Shown here piece by piece: positions 1 to 8,178 of a DNA stretch of 52,300 nucleotides; position 1 is the stretch's first letter, and every line of letters starts with the position of its first letter. Both the position numbers and the translations under genes were made by a program. This DNA is from Allosalinactinospora lopnorensis (lineage in GTDB: Bacteria; Actinomycetota; Actinomycetes; Streptosporangiales; Streptosporangiaceae), in the NCBI RefSeq assembly GCF_000981225.1, contig NZ_LAJC01000038.1:1-52300 (forward strand), in the 5' to 3' direction. Under the pieces are notes generated by a model that had not been told where the DNA came from, ran no database searches, and worked only from the letters and a program-made list of their open reading frames with translations.

Positions 1-199
1 TCCGCCGTACGACCGGGGTGTGCAGCTCGACGAGCTCACGGTAGATGACGTCGCGTTCGTAGTGGTCTTCGGCGTTGTGGAGCCTCTTGAACAGCTCCCT
101 CGTCTTGGTGTAGTAGGCCTCGTCTGATCGGCCATCCCGTGCCGTGCGGGGACGGGGGGTGGCTTCTGTCCGGCTGCGGAGCGTATTCGATAGGTGCAT
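1..199 (-). CDS. SigB/SigF-type RNA polymerase sigma factor, N-terminal part (cut by window edge)
   Basis: The minus strand carries an open frame from an ATG at 199 to the left edge, 66 residues. After a polar N-terminal tail it reads EAYYTKTRELFKRL, then YRELVELHTPVVRR. This resembles the start of region 2 in SigB/SigF/SigG-family factors, where an amphipathic helix (LF.RL) is followed by R.ELVELHLPLVR. Such factors bind core RNA polymerase and direct stress or developmental transcription, often under anti-sigma control. A GAGGA element lies about 10 nt before the ATG. Everything downstream of region 2.1 is outside the window, so the subgroup and any partner anti-sigma factor cannot be judged. 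The family call rests on this short stretch only. Confidence 0.6.
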   Translation of the reverse strand, partial: MHLSNTLRSRTEATPRPRTARDGRSDEAYYTKTRELFKRLHNAEDHYERDVIYRELVELHTPVVRR

Positions 200-669
200 C
201 GGACGACGTTCCTCGCTCATACGAAGTCGGACCGCCGATCGCGTCCCTTAACGCGGCAGGTGCGTGTTGTGCGGCCACCGTGCCGGCGATGTCCCCCCGT
301 AGGCGGCGATATTCACCGTCTGCGCTGTTGCAGGCCACGAGGGCGACAGGGGTTACGCGATCGCGTCGTCAGGCCACTCTGTCGGACCTCGCGCACAACA
401 CTTCCGACCCTACGGGAAACATGGGCGAGTTCGCGGATACATGATTGAAGTTTTACGACCTGTCCGGAAGACGGCGCCGCCGTTCCCTCCCGCGGGTATG
501 CCGCTGCCCCTGCGGGGAAGCGACGCCCGGCGGGGCGGCCGACCGCACCGGTGGCCGCGGTGAGGCTACTCACCCTGGTCACCGCTTCGCTCCCGGATTA
601 GGCTCCAGAGCCGACGGGTAGCGGACCGTGCGTTCTTGTGACCAACGGAAAAACGGGGGAGGTAGCTTC
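200..669. other. Intergenic region between divergent sigma factor and DUF3040 genes
   Basis: About 470 bp with no convincing gene on either strand; the short open frames are arginine-rich and lack family resemblance. It must hold the promoters of both flanking divergent genes. A 12-bp palindrome, ACGCGATCGCGT, lies near 355-366, and a GGGTAT hexamer near 496 recalls the -10 element of SigB/SigF promoters, but no matching -35 element at proper spacing was found. Confidence 0.5.
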
Positions 670-981
670 ATGACCCTGTCGCGCTACGACAGCGAACGGT
701 TGCGCGCGATCGAGGAGCAACTCAAGGCTGAGGATCCCGAGTACGCCCGGAGCCTGGAGCGGTTCGCGGCCGACATTCCGGACAGTCCGGTAAAGGCGCG
801 GGGCGAGCCCGGCCCGCGGTCGACGCTCGTACTGTTCTGCGGCTGGTTCATGGGGGCGCTCCTGCTGCTGGGCCTCATCATGTCGCTGAGCTCCGGTGCG
901 GACGGCGGTAGGACGGACATCGAGCAGGGGTCCGCCAATGCGCCCGGGGCGGAGGTCTCCCGCATGGTCGGGCCTCTGTGA
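670..981 (+). CDS. DUF3040 domain membrane protein
   Basis: A 103-residue protein whose N-terminus (MTLSRYDSERLRAIEEQL, then AEDPEYARSL) matches the DUF3040 family of small actinobacterial membrane proteins. These open with a short helix containing a conserved glutamate-rich L..IE..L motif and a D-P pair. One clear membrane helix follows (STLVLFCGWFMGALLLLGLIM, about residues 53-73), and the tail is short and polar. The start at 670 is chosen because a GGGGGAGGT ribosome site lies 7 nt upstream and because it begins at the conserved motif; an upstream in-frame ATG at 628 adds unconserved residues. The function of the family is unknown. Confidence 0.8.
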   Translation: MTLSRYDSERLRAIEEQLKAEDPEYARSLERFAADIPDSPVKARGEPGPRSTLVLFCGWFMGALLLLGLIMSLSSGADGGRTDIEQGSANAPGAEVSRMVGPL

Positions 982-988
982 GGCGCCG

Positions 989-1723
989 CTACCTCTCCGA
1001 ACCGCTGCGGTCCGCCTCTGGGCTGCTCTGCCCGGGCTCCTCCCCGGTGATCGTGATCGTCCTGGCCAGTTCGGCCAACCGGACGTTGAGGTTCTGCGAC
1101 GCGGAGTTCAGGTACTCCCACGCCTGCTCCGCGGTCATCTGATGGCGTTCCATGAGGATGCCCTGCGCCTGGCCGATGGTCTCGCGGGTCTCCAGCGCCC
1201 GGCTCAGGTTGGTGACGCGCCGGGAGGAGGAGAGCGCCGTGGCGGCTTGGGCGGAGAAGATCACACCGACGTCGCGGTCCTGGGGCCGGAAGGCGTAGGG
1301 GACCCGGGCGTAGAGGCTCAGCGCCCCCAGCGTCTCCCTGGACGTGAACAGGCGGAAGGTCAGCAGGCTGCCGATGGGGAGTTTCGACGCCTCCTTGGCG
1401 TAGCGCGGCCACTGCTCCCCTTCGGCGACGTCGGACAGGTACAGGTACTCGCTCTCCCAGATCGAGTCGAGGGAGGGGCCTTCGCGCAACCGGTACTGCA
1501 GGGCGTCGCTCCGCCGTACGACCTCGTGGGTGAAGACGGGGGTGTGCACCTTCGCCCGCCCCTCGACGAGGGAGACGCCCGCATAGTCGCAACTGGCGAT
1601 GGTCTCGACGGCGAGTTCGACGATCCGCTGCAATGTGTCGTGAAGGCTGGGTTCGGCGAACAAGGAGCGCACGATGTCGGCGAAGCTCTCGGGTGAGAGA
1701 GCCCGATCCTCGGGGCTGTGCAT
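989..1723 (-). CDS. GAF and ANTAR domain transcription antitermination regulator
   Basis: A 244-residue regulator. Residues about 20-160 form a GAF domain (SCDYAGVSLVEG, LREGPSLDSIWE, LTFRLFTSRETLGALSLYA), which senses small ligands. The C-terminus carries an ANTAR RNA-binding domain (RETIGQAQGILMERHQMTAEQAWEYL), a family that binds paired hairpins in mRNA leaders and prevents termination. The order GAF-ANTAR is common in actinomycetes and often responds to redox or light cues. The start at 1723 is supported by an AAAGGACG ribosome site; frames reaching further upstream are longer but have no site. It converges on the DUF3040 gene with an 8-bp gap. The ligand is not predictable from the sequence. 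Confidence 0.88.
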   Translation of the reverse strand: MHSPEDRALSPESFADIVRSLFAEPSLHDTLQRIVELAVETIASCDYAGVSLVEGRAKVHTPVFTHEVVRRSDALQYRLREGPSLDSIWESEYLYLSDVAEGEQWPRYAKEASKLPIGSLLTFRLFTSRETLGALSLYARVPYAFRPQDRDVGVIFSAQAATALSSSRRVTNLSRALETRETIGQAQGILMERHQMTAEQAWEYLNSASQNLNVRLAELARTITITGEEPGQSSPEADRSGSER

Positions 1724-2343
1724 CTGTACCGTCCTTTCGCAAAGGCCGGACCAGAACCGTTCCCCCCTTGTTGTTCCCGGGGCGGACGGCGAGCGGGTGG
1801 CCTTCGCTACCCGGGTTCTCACACAGGCCCCGTGGAGGCGCTGGGAGACCCTGTTGTCCTTATGTCGAGATAAGCAGGGTTTTCCGGTATGGACGAGCAC
1901 GGCTCGCCAGCGGATGAGCGAGTATCCCAACATCGGACTTCCAGGTCAATGCTACTCCGCGCCGTGTCGTAAGTGGTGCGTTAAACCCTCTTGTCGGGCC
2001 AAGTGTCAGGTCGGCGGCCTTGGGGGATAAGCCGGCCGATGCCGGGAAAAGCCTTTTCTTCCGCGGCCGACAAGATGGGGTGAACGAGCAGAGAGGCCGG
2101 AAGGCGTTCCCGCCTGCGGAGAGGCGCTTCCGATGCGGTTTCGCCCGGACCGCTGCGGTGAGTATACCGGCGGGCCTGTTTTCGCCAACGCAGTGGAGAT
2201 CTCTATAGCGGAACACCATCGGCGGCTAAAAGCGCATTTCAGCGGCATGGAATCCCGCGTGTTTCGCGGTCGCCGCCTTTCGCGCTATTTCTTCTGCTTT
2301 CGGGTCCTCGAGAGGAGAGCTGCGGGCCTGCGGCCGGGCCCGG
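1724..2343. other. Intergenic region upstream of the GAF-ANTAR gene
   Basis: About 620 bp between the ANTAR gene start and the Nudix gene stop. No conserved gene is evident. It contains a 38-codon plus-strand frame (1914-2030) with five cysteines that has no good ribosome site and is listed separately as doubtful. The region is large enough for a long leader of the ANTAR gene, but no clear paired hairpins or terminator were recognised. Confidence 0.45.
1914..2030 (+). CDS. Doubtful small cysteine-rich ORF
   Basis: A 38-codon frame from ATG 1914 to TAA 2030. Residues 13-31 hold five cysteines spaced C-x4-C-x3-C-x4-C-x3-C (CYSAPCRKWCVKPSCRAKC). No strong ribosome site precedes the ATG, and the codons include many A/T-ending ones unlike neighbouring genes, which argues against translation. 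If real it could be a small metal-binding or disulfide-rich peptide. No family is recognised. Confidence 0.15.
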   Translation: MSEYPNIGLPGQCYSAPCRKWCVKPSCRAKCQVGGLGG

Positions 2344-2814
2344 TCATGAGACGTAGACCGTACCGCCCGTCTTGCGGGCGCGCAGAGCGGCGGACAGCCG
2401 TGGGGCGATGGGCGGGAAGAGTAGTTCCACCGCGCGATCGGGCTCCACGAAAGCGTAGTCGTCGAGTTCCGACTCCTGCAACGTGATCGTGGTCCCGGAG
2501 CCGACCGTGCCGCAGTCGAAGACGAAGGAGAGGAACGGTTTGGGGCGGGCACCGTAAGGGGCGCTCCACTGGACCGAAAGGAGGGCGCCGGCTGTGAGGT
2601 CCAGGCCGACCTCTTCTGCGACCTCGCGCTCGCAGGCCATGTGCGGTGCCTCACCGTCTTCCACCACACCGCCGGGAAGCGTCCAGTGGTCCCGGTAGTT
2701 GGGGTCGACGATCAGCACGTTGCCGGTCTCATCGGTGATCAGTCCGGAGGAGGCCAGGTACGCAGTGGGCAGCGAGGCGAACCACTGCTCGGGCGAAAGC
2801 AGCTCTTGGGGCAT
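2344..2814 (-). CDS. Nudix hydrolase
   Basis: A 156-residue single-domain Nudix protein. The Nudix box is complete: GGVVEDGE, seven residues, then REVAEEVGL, matching GX5EX7REUXEEXGU with the metal-binding glutamates present. Flanking strands (LITDETGNVLIVDPNYRDHWTLPGG) fit the family. These enzymes hydrolyse nucleoside diphosphates linked to another group; the substrate cannot be assigned. The gene is divergent from the Ser/Thr kinase at 3070, and their 255-bp intergenic region holds an AAATCTAC-like motif that recurs at 12552. Confidence 0.85.
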   Translation of the reverse strand: MPQELLSPEQWFASLPTAYLASSGLITDETGNVLIVDPNYRDHWTLPGGVVEDGEAPHMACEREVAEEVGLDLTAGALLSVQWSAPYGARPKPFLSFVFDCGTVGSGTTITLQESELDDYAFVEPDRAVELLFPPIAPRLSAALRARKTGGTVYVS

Positions 2815-2881
2815 ATCCGCAGGCTAACCCAGTGCGGGACACGGCCTGAGCGTCCCCTGTCCTCTCCTGAGAGAACAGACG

Positions 2882-2902
2882 AAATCTACATTGTAAAGGC
2901 AG
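2882..2902. promoter_or_regulatory. 21-nt AT-rich motif shared with 12552-12572
   Basis: The element reads AAATCTAC-NN-TGTAAAGG-Y-AG and is identical at 18 of 21 positions to 12552-12572, also in a divergent intergenic region. Its core, TCTACA-T-TGTAAA, is an imperfect 6-1-6 inverted repeat. The shape recalls BlaI/MecI-type TACA-TGTA operators, but the regulator is not identified. Confidence 0.4.
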
Positions 2903-3069
2903 TGATGGATTGCACTCTTTCCACCTACACTGGGCGTCTTCATAACAACAACGGCATGCCGACCCCGGCCCGATCCTCCTCACATGACAGGATCGGTCGG
3001 CGCGCTTCTCGGTCTTGGTTACGATCTCAAGGGTTTCAACGGCCCGGCGGCGATTGCGGAGGTTCAGAG

Positions 3070-4794
3070 GTGGGTCCACTGGAGAACGGTGACCCGGAGC
3101 GGATCGGCCGGTACCGGCTGATCGGGCGGCTGGGAGCCGGGGGCATGGGTCAGGTGTTCTTCGGACGTTCCGCGGGCGGGCGCGCCGTGGCCATCAAACG
3201 GATCCACCCGCACATGGCCACAGACGCCTCGTTCCGGGAGCGCTTCGCCCGGGAGGTGACAGCGGCCCGCCAGGTGAGCGGCGCGTTCACCGCCCCGGTG
3301 ATCGACGCCGACACAGAAGGCGCGATGCCGTGGCTCGTCACCTCATACGTTCCGTCCCTGCCGCTGGACGAGGCCGTCCGGCGTTTCGGTCCGCTGCCCG
3401 AGCACACCCTGCGCGTGCTGGCGACCGGTCTGGCCGAGGCGCTCAGCGAGATCCACCGCGTCGGCCTGATCCACCGCGACCTCAAGCCGGGCAATGTGCT
3501 GCTGGCCGAGGACGGTCCGCGCGTCATCGACTTCGGGATCGCCAGAGCCACGGAGGGGACGGCGGCGACCCAGTCGATCATCGGTACGCCGGGCTTCATG
3601 TCGCCCGAGCAGATCCAGGGCGAGCGGATGACCCCGACCAGCGACATGTTCGCCTACGGCGCGGTGCTGGTCTATGCCGCGAGTGGTGCCGGCCCCTTCG
3701 GCGAGGGCGCCATGCACACCATGGTCATGCGGATCATGCAGCACGAGCCCGACATCTCCGCGGTGCCGCCGTCACTGCAGCAGCTGGCCGCCGCGTGCCT
3801 GACCAAGGACGCCTCCCGCCGCCCGGGTCCGGGGCCCGTCCTTGACGCGCTCGGCGACATCCCCATCGGCCAGTCCTGGCTGCCTCCGGAACTCATACGC
3901 GGGGTGCAGGAGCAGGTGAACAAGGTCAACAGCGCACTGAGCGCGGCACCGGGCAGCGGCAACACCAACCCCGACGGCTCGGCCTCGGCGATCGGCGGAG
4001 CCGCGGCCGGCGGCATCGCCGGGGCGGCCGCCGGAGCCGCGGCCGGCTCCGTGTTCAACGACCAGCAGGCGACTCAGCAGGACGGCGCGGATGCCACTTC
4101 GATGATGGGCGCCTACGGGGAGCAGAACGGCCACCAGTCGACCGCCGTCTACGGCCAGACGGGCGGGCAGACTCCACCCACGTCGATGTACGGCCACGGC
4201 GATCAGACAGGAGGGCAGGCCCAGCCGACCGCGGCGATGCCGCCGTCCGACGGTGACGAGTACGGCGGCCTGTACCGCGGTTCGCCTGAGGACCAGGCGC
4301 GCCAGCAGCGTGAGCAGCGCCGCCGTGAGCGTGAGGAGCAGCGCTACCGCGAACAGCAGCGTGAGGAGCAACGCCGCCGCCAGGAGGCCGAGCGTGCCCA
4401 CCAGGAGCGGCTCCGGGCCGAGCAACAGGCCGCACGGCGGGCCCAGGCGCAGGCGCGCCGGGCCGGTCAGCCGGGGCTGTGGAGTTTCGTCAAGCTGCTC
4501 CCGCTGCTGATCATCCCGATCGTCCAGATCCCGCTGGGATGGAGCGCCTCCTATGCCTGGCAGTGGTTCTCCGCGACGGAGATGTGGAACAGTCCCTGGT
4601 ACTACGAGGGCATCCTGACCGAAAGCGGTTTCTTCCACGCTCTCTACCTGGGCTACTTCCTGCTGAACAACCTGGTGGCGCTGGAGTACGTGGTCCGTTC
4701 GGCCAGAACGGGCTTCGTCACCGGCACGGTGCTGGGACTGATGGTGATCGCCGGGACCAACGGCGCACTCTTCTACTTCGGATTCTTCGGCTGA
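3070..4794 (+). CDS. Serine/threonine protein kinase with C-terminal membrane domain
   Basis: A 574-residue Hanks-type kinase. Visible motifs are the glycine loop GAGGMG (22-27), VAIK lysine (43), HRDLKPGN with catalytic Asp137, DFG (154-156) and SPE in place of APE (178-180), so it should be active. The kinase domain ends near residue 270. A Gly/Ala-rich linker and an Arg/Glu/Gln-rich stretch likely to form a coiled coil follow (about 415-475). The last 105 residues contain about three hydrophobic helices (KLLPLLIIPIVQIPLGW; ALYLGYFLLNNLVALEYVV; VTGTVLGLMVIAGTNGALFY). No PASTA or extracellular sensor domain is seen, so this differs from the usual one-helix PknB layout. GTG 3070 is chosen because GCGGAGG precedes it and the kinase fold begins shortly after. 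Confidence 0.87.
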   Translation: MGPLENGDPERIGRYRLIGRLGAGGMGQVFFGRSAGGRAVAIKRIHPHMATDASFRERFAREVTAARQVSGAFTAPVIDADTEGAMPWLVTSYVPSLPLDEAVRRFGPLPEHTLRVLATGLAEALSEIHRVGLIHRDLKPGNVLLAEDGPRVIDFGIARATEGTAATQSIIGTPGFMSPEQIQGERMTPTSDMFAYGAVLVYAASGAGPFGEGAMHTMVMRIMQHEPDISAVPPSLQQLAAACLTKDASRRPGPGPVLDALGDIPIGQSWLPPELIRGVQEQVNKVNSALSAAPGSGNTNPDGSASAIGGAAAGGIAGAAAGAAAGSVFNDQQATQQDGADATSMMGAYGEQNGHQSTAVYGQTGGQTPPTSMYGHGDQTGGQAQPTAAMPPSDGDEYGGLYRGSPEDQARQQREQRRREREEQRYREQQREEQRRRQEAERAHQERLRAEQQAARRAQAQARRAGQPGLWSFVKLLPLLIIPIVQIPLGWSASYAWQWFSATEMWNSPWYYEGILTESGFFHALYLGYFLLNNLVALEYVVRSARTGFVTGTVLGLMVIAGTNGALFYFGFFG

Positions 4795-4879
4795 GCCCGA
4801 TTACCGGCCCCCCGAATGCGGCGGACGCGCCTGCAGCAGGCCGAACCGCCGCCGGAGGTCGCCGCAGGCGGCGGGGCGG

Positions 4880-5659
4880 TTGCGCCATCGCGCCGCCCAG
4901 CTTGTGCGGTTCGGCCTGTTGCAGGCGTGGGCGTGCGCGTTCGCGGTGTGCCTGTTCGCCGGCATGGCCGCGTCGGTGGTGCTGCCGATGCCGATCCCGC
5001 GTTACGACGCCCTTCTCGGCTACGGGGTCGTACTGACGGCGGTCTTCTGGGGGCCGCGCCTGGAAACCGGCCGCGATGTGGCGGCGATCCTCGGATTCCA
5101 CGCGGTGGGGCTGGCCTTCGAGCTCTTCAAGGTGCACATGGGGTCGTGGGACTACCCCGAGGAGGCGGCCACCAAGATCGCCGGTGTTCCGCTGTACAGC
5201 GGATTCATGTACGCCGCTGTCGGCAGCTATGTGGTGCGCGCATGGAAGCTGCTGGACCTGCGGCTGACCGGGTACCGGCCGGCGGCGACAGCGGTGGTGG
5301 CGGTCGCGATCTATGCCAACTTCCTGACCCACCACTGGCTGCCTGACGCGCGGCTGCTGCTGGGAGTGGCGATGGTGGCGGTGACCTGGGGCGCGTGGGT
5401 GTACTACACGGTCGGGGACGTGCGCCACCGGATGCCTCTGGCGCTGTCGTTCGTGCTGATCGGGTTCTTCCTGTGGGTGGCGGAGAACGTGTCGACCCTG
5501 CTGGGCGCCTGGCGGTACCCGGGGCAGGTGAACGCGTGGGCGATGGTGCACCCGTCGAAGTTCGGCGCTTGGGCGCTGCTCGTGACGGTGTCCTTCGTCC
5601 TGGTGGCCAGTTGGAAACCGCCCGGTCGGAACGCGGGCTCCTCGGGCGGCGCCGGGTGA
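4880..5659 (+). CDS. DUF817 family integral membrane protein
   Basis: A 259-residue, strongly hydrophobic protein with seven or eight predicted membrane helices. Motifs FKVHMGSWDYPE, PLYSGFMYAAVGSYV and MVHPSKFGAWALLV are characteristic of DUF817 proteins, whose function is unknown. The frame opens with TTG at 4880; no ATG or GTG lies in frame upstream, and the first membrane helix begins about ten residues in, so TTG is the best start. It lies 85 bp downstream of the kinase gene on the same strand and could be co-transcribed, but no functional link is known. Confidence 0.75.
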   Translation: MRHRAAQLVRFGLLQAWACAFAVCLFAGMAASVVLPMPIPRYDALLGYGVVLTAVFWGPRLETGRDVAAILGFHAVGLAFELFKVHMGSWDYPEEAATKIAGVPLYSGFMYAAVGSYVVRAWKLLDLRLTGYRPAATAVVAVAIYANFLTHHWLPDARLLLGVAMVAVTWGAWVYYTVGDVRHRMPLALSFVLIGFFLWVAENVSTLLGAWRYPGQVNAWAMVHPSKFGAWALLVTVSFVLVASWKPPGRNAGSSGGAG

Positions 5660-5705
5660 CCGCGCGGACCGACTCGCGGAGCCGGTGCCCGGCGGTCGGC
5701 CGGAC

Positions 5706-6115
5706 TCAGGTGCGGTAGAGCGTGGCGGTGGCGCGGGCGTAGTCGGCCAGGCCGGCGCGCAGTTCGGGCGGACCGAGTACTTCGATGTCGGGGCCGTAGG
5801 AGGCGAACTCGACGATGGCGTACTCGACGCTCTCGACCAGGAGTTCGGCCTCGCGCCATCCGTCCGCGCCGGGTCAACCGGACCCGGGTTCGATGACGCG
5901 CCTCACCCGGAACGTGCGGAGGGCGGGGGCGGCTGGTGTGCGGGCGGGCGAGGAAGTACCAGGGTAGCCGGGCGCCGATCGGCCCCGGTCCCCGGTCGGT
6001 CCCGCGCTCGTGCGGAGTGCCGCCTGTGTGGTTCGACCACGGCATGGCAGAGCAGGAGAAGACGTGCATAGGCGTTCCGTTCTTCGACGGTGTCGAGGAG
6101 CTGGACGCCGTCGGT
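5706..6115 (-). pseudogene. Decayed WYL-domain transcriptional regulator (remnant)
   Basis: Pieces of a WYL-family regulator are spread over different minus-strand frames. The C-terminus is clear: WREAELLVESVEYAIVEF, SYGPDIEVLGPPELRAGL, then ADYARATATLYRT and a stop at 5706-5708, as in the end of WYL proteins. Upstream in the same frame sit RTFRVRRVIE and an in-frame TGA (near 5875). Before that, in another frame, is LPWYFLARPH, resembling the WYL core strand, and still further upstream VQLLDTVEERNAYARLLL. At least one stop and one or more frameshifts separate them and no N-terminal winged-helix part is found, so this is a multiply damaged gene rather than a single sequencing slip. Confidence 0.6.
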
Positions 6116-6161
6116 CCCTCCGGTACGGCTACCGCCGGCCGTCCCTTTCAGGAGGGCCGGG

Positions 6162-6174
6162 CATACTCCGGGGC
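6162..6174 (+). promoter_or_regulatory. Possible -10 box of a leaderless transcript
   Basis: CATACT (6162-6167) lies 7 nt before the ATG of the PLP enzyme at 6175, the spacing seen at leaderless actinobacterial promoters. The same arrangement precedes the genes at 36031, 37790 and 42879. No good ribosome site is present at normal distance, which fits. Confidence 0.4.
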
Positions 6175-7125
6175 ATGGAGCTCATCTCACTCGCTGATAT
6201 TCGTGCCGCCGAAGTGCGGGTCCGCGGCCGTGTCGTGCGTACGCCGTTGCTGCCCTGCCCGTGGAGCGATGCGCCGCTGTGGCTGAAACCGGAGAACCTG
6301 CAGCCGGTGGGGGCGTTCAAGATCCGGGGGGCGATCAACGCGCTGGCGTGCCTGGGGGAGGCGGAGCGGAAGGCCGGCGTCATCACGCATTCCTCCGGCA
6401 ACCATGGGCAGGCGCTGGCGTACGCCGCGCGCGCAGAAGGGGTCCGCTGCGTCGTGGTGGTGCCTGAGGGGGCGCCCCGGGTGAAGATCGCCGCGATGCG
6501 TCGGTTGGGTGCCGAGATCGTGCCGGTCGCGCCCGCCGACCGGAAGGCCACCGCCCAGAAGCTGGCGGCCGAGCGCGGTCTGGCGCTCATCCCGCCGTTC
6601 GACCACCCGGACATCATCGCCGGTCAGGGCACGGTGGGAGCGGAGATATGCGACGATCTCACCGACTCCGGCACCGTTCTCGTTCCCGTCGGTGGTGGGG
6701 GGCTGGCCTCTGGTGTGGCGACCGCGGTGCGGGAGCTGCGCCCCCGGATGAGGGTGGTCGGTGTTGAGCCCGAGTTCGCCGCTGATGCCGCGGAGAGCCT
6801 TGCCGCGGGGCGTCTGGTCACCTGGCCGCCGGAGCGGGCGCAGCGCACCATCGCCGACGGCGTCCGGGTGGGGCTCTCGGAGCTGACGTTCGCCCATCTG
6901 CGGGCCCGCATGGACGGGATCGTCACGGTCACCGAGGAGGAGATCCGCGCGGCGATGGGTACGCTCGCCCGCAACGGCCGGATCGTCGCCGAACCCAGTG
7001 GCGCGGTGGCAGCGGCCGCCTTCCTGGCGGGCAAGGCGCCGACCGGGCACACTGTCGCGGTGGTCTCCGGCGGCAACGTTGATCCGGTCCTGCTGGCCGA
7101 GGTGGTGGGGGAGGGCGGTGAGTAG
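6175..7125 (+). CDS. Threonine/serine dehydratase family PLP-dependent enzyme
   Basis: A 316-residue fold-type II PLP enzyme. GAFKIRGA supplies the Schiff-base lysine (Lys49), SSGNHGQA (73-80) is the phosphate-binding asparagine loop, and VGGGGLASG the second glycine-rich cofactor loop. The family includes threonine dehydratase, serine racemase and hydroxyaspartate dehydratase. The lack of a C-terminal ACT domain points to a catabolic, allosterically unregulated type that deaminates L-threonine or L-serine. Start 6175 begins at the conserved MELISLADIRAAEVRVRG. Exact substrate is open. Confidence 0.85.
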   Translation: MELISLADIRAAEVRVRGRVVRTPLLPCPWSDAPLWLKPENLQPVGAFKIRGAINALACLGEAERKAGVITHSSGNHGQALAYAARAEGVRCVVVVPEGAPRVKIAAMRRLGAEIVPVAPADRKATAQKLAAERGLALIPPFDHPDIIAGQGTVGAEICDDLTDSGTVLVPVGGGGLASGVATAVRELRPRMRVVGVEPEFAADAAESLAAGRLVTWPPERAQRTIADGVRVGLSELTFAHLRARMDGIVTVTEEEIRAAMGTLARNGRIVAEPSGAVAAAAFLAGKAPTGHTVAVVSGGNVDPVLLAEVVGEGGE

Positions 7126-7128
7126 GGG

Positions 7129-7323
7129 TCAGGCGGGCTGCGCCTCGCTATGGGGCCGCGCTGCGGCGCTGGTGTGTCCCGCGGCGGGGGCGGGGGCCCG
7201 CGATGCCGCGCGGCGCCGGCCCACTCCGTCGTAGACGATGTAGGCGATGCCGCCGGCGAAGATGAGACCGATGCCGATGGCGATGGTCATGAACGCGGCT
7301 GTGATGGCAGTGGGGTCGATCAT
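7129..7323 (-). CDS. Small single-pass membrane protein
   Basis: A 64-residue protein with one strong membrane helix (ITAAFMTIAIGIGLIFAGGIAYIVYDGV, about residues 6-33) followed by an Arg/Ala/Pro-rich basic tail that should lie in the cytoplasm. An AAGGA ribosome site stands 3-8 nt before the ATG. Tail-to-tail with the dehydratase (3-bp gap). No family is recognised. A sigma-A-like promoter fits upstream on the minus strand (7392-7420). Confidence 0.6.
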   Translation of the reverse strand: MIDPTAITAAFMTIAIGIGLIFAGGIAYIVYDGVGRRRAASRAPAPAAGHTSAAARPHSEAQPA

Positions 7324-7641
7324 TGTCCTTGCCTCTTTCCGCGACGTACGTCCGTGCTGACGTTGACACCCACGAGAGTAATAGCTGTTAACTAATATTT
7401 GTTATGTTTTTGAAAGTGAACAGCGTCATACAAGGGTGCGCTGCTCAATGCGCACCATGAGCGCTGGTCACCGTCCTGGAGCCGGGAGCGTGACATCACC
7501 CACGCGGAACCGCCCACGACCCCATACGGGTCCGGCCCGCAGAGACGCTTCAGCGGCGGTCAAGCGGGGAACAGCCCGCTAGAGACCGCGGCCCGGGCCG
7601 GGCCGCCGAACCGCCGACCGACCGCGTACGAGGAGCCGGCC
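7324..7641. other. Divergent intergenic region
   Basis: 318 bp between the small membrane protein gene and the PPOX gene. It holds the AT-rich promoter patch (7380-7420) and a GTGCGC/GCGCAC inverted repeat with an 8-nt loop near 7435-7455. No gene is visible. Confidence 0.4.
7392..7420 (-). promoter_or_regulatory. Putative promoter for the small membrane protein gene
   Basis: In a notably AT-rich patch the minus strand reads TTCACT, 17 nt, TATTAG, each matching 4 of 6 positions of the consensus. The -10 box lies about 70 nt upstream of the ATG at 7323. A GTTAAC palindrome lies immediately downstream. Confidence 0.4.
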
Positions 7642-8082
7642 ATGGCCACACTCGACGACGTCCACTCCGTCATCGACAAAGGCGGCCACCGCGGGGTCGT
7701 CTCCACCACCCGAGCCGACGGGTCGATCCAGTCCAGCGTCGTGGTCGCGGGGTTCGTCACCCACCCCGTGACCGGTGAGCGCACGGTCGCCTTCACCACA
7801 CCCGCCGACAGCGTCAAACTCCGCTTCCTGAGAGTCCGCCCCAAGGCCACGGTCGTGTTCTTCGCCGGCTACCACTGGGCCTCCGTCGAGGGCGAGGCCG
7901 ACCTGATCGGCTATGCCGACCCCTTCGACGGGTTGGACACCGAGGACCTGCGGCTGCTGCTGCGCGAGGTTTTCACCGCCGCCGGCGGCAGCCACGACGA
8001 CTGGGAGGAGTACGACCGCGCGATGGCCGAGCAGCGCCGCACCGCTGTCCTGCTCCGGCCCGCCCGCATCGTCGCTATGTGA
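7642..8082 (+). CDS. Pyridoxamine 5'-phosphate oxidase-fold (PPOX) protein
   Basis: A 146-residue split-barrel protein. HRGVVSTTRADGSIQSSVV and TVAFTTPADSVKLRFLRVRPKATVVF follow the pattern of small PPOX-class, probably F420- or FMN-binding proteins of actinobacteria. These bind flavin-type cofactors as dimers and reduce varied substrates. GAGGAG sits 7 nt before ATG 7642. Followed on the same strand by a second PPOX protein after 96 bp; the two differ in sequence and are not a recent duplicate. Confidence 0.78.
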   Translation: MATLDDVHSVIDKGGHRGVVSTTRADGSIQSSVVVAGFVTHPVTGERTVAFTTPADSVKLRFLRVRPKATVVFFAGYHWASVEGEADLIGYADPFDGLDTEDLRLLLREVFTAAGGSHDDWEEYDRAMAEQRRTAVLLRPARIVAM

Positions 8083-8178
8083 GGCCCGGCACCGGCAGCT
8101 GCCGACCAGCGCGGGCACAGCGGGGATGCGGCGCCGGCGGGTACGGCCCGGCCTGCGCGCATATGGCACAGTCGACTT

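Noticed and set aside
684-1742. Long Arg-rich minus-strand frame across the DUF3040 and ANTAR genes
   Set aside because: It is a shadow frame of two well-supported genes, with no family resemblance and skewed composition.
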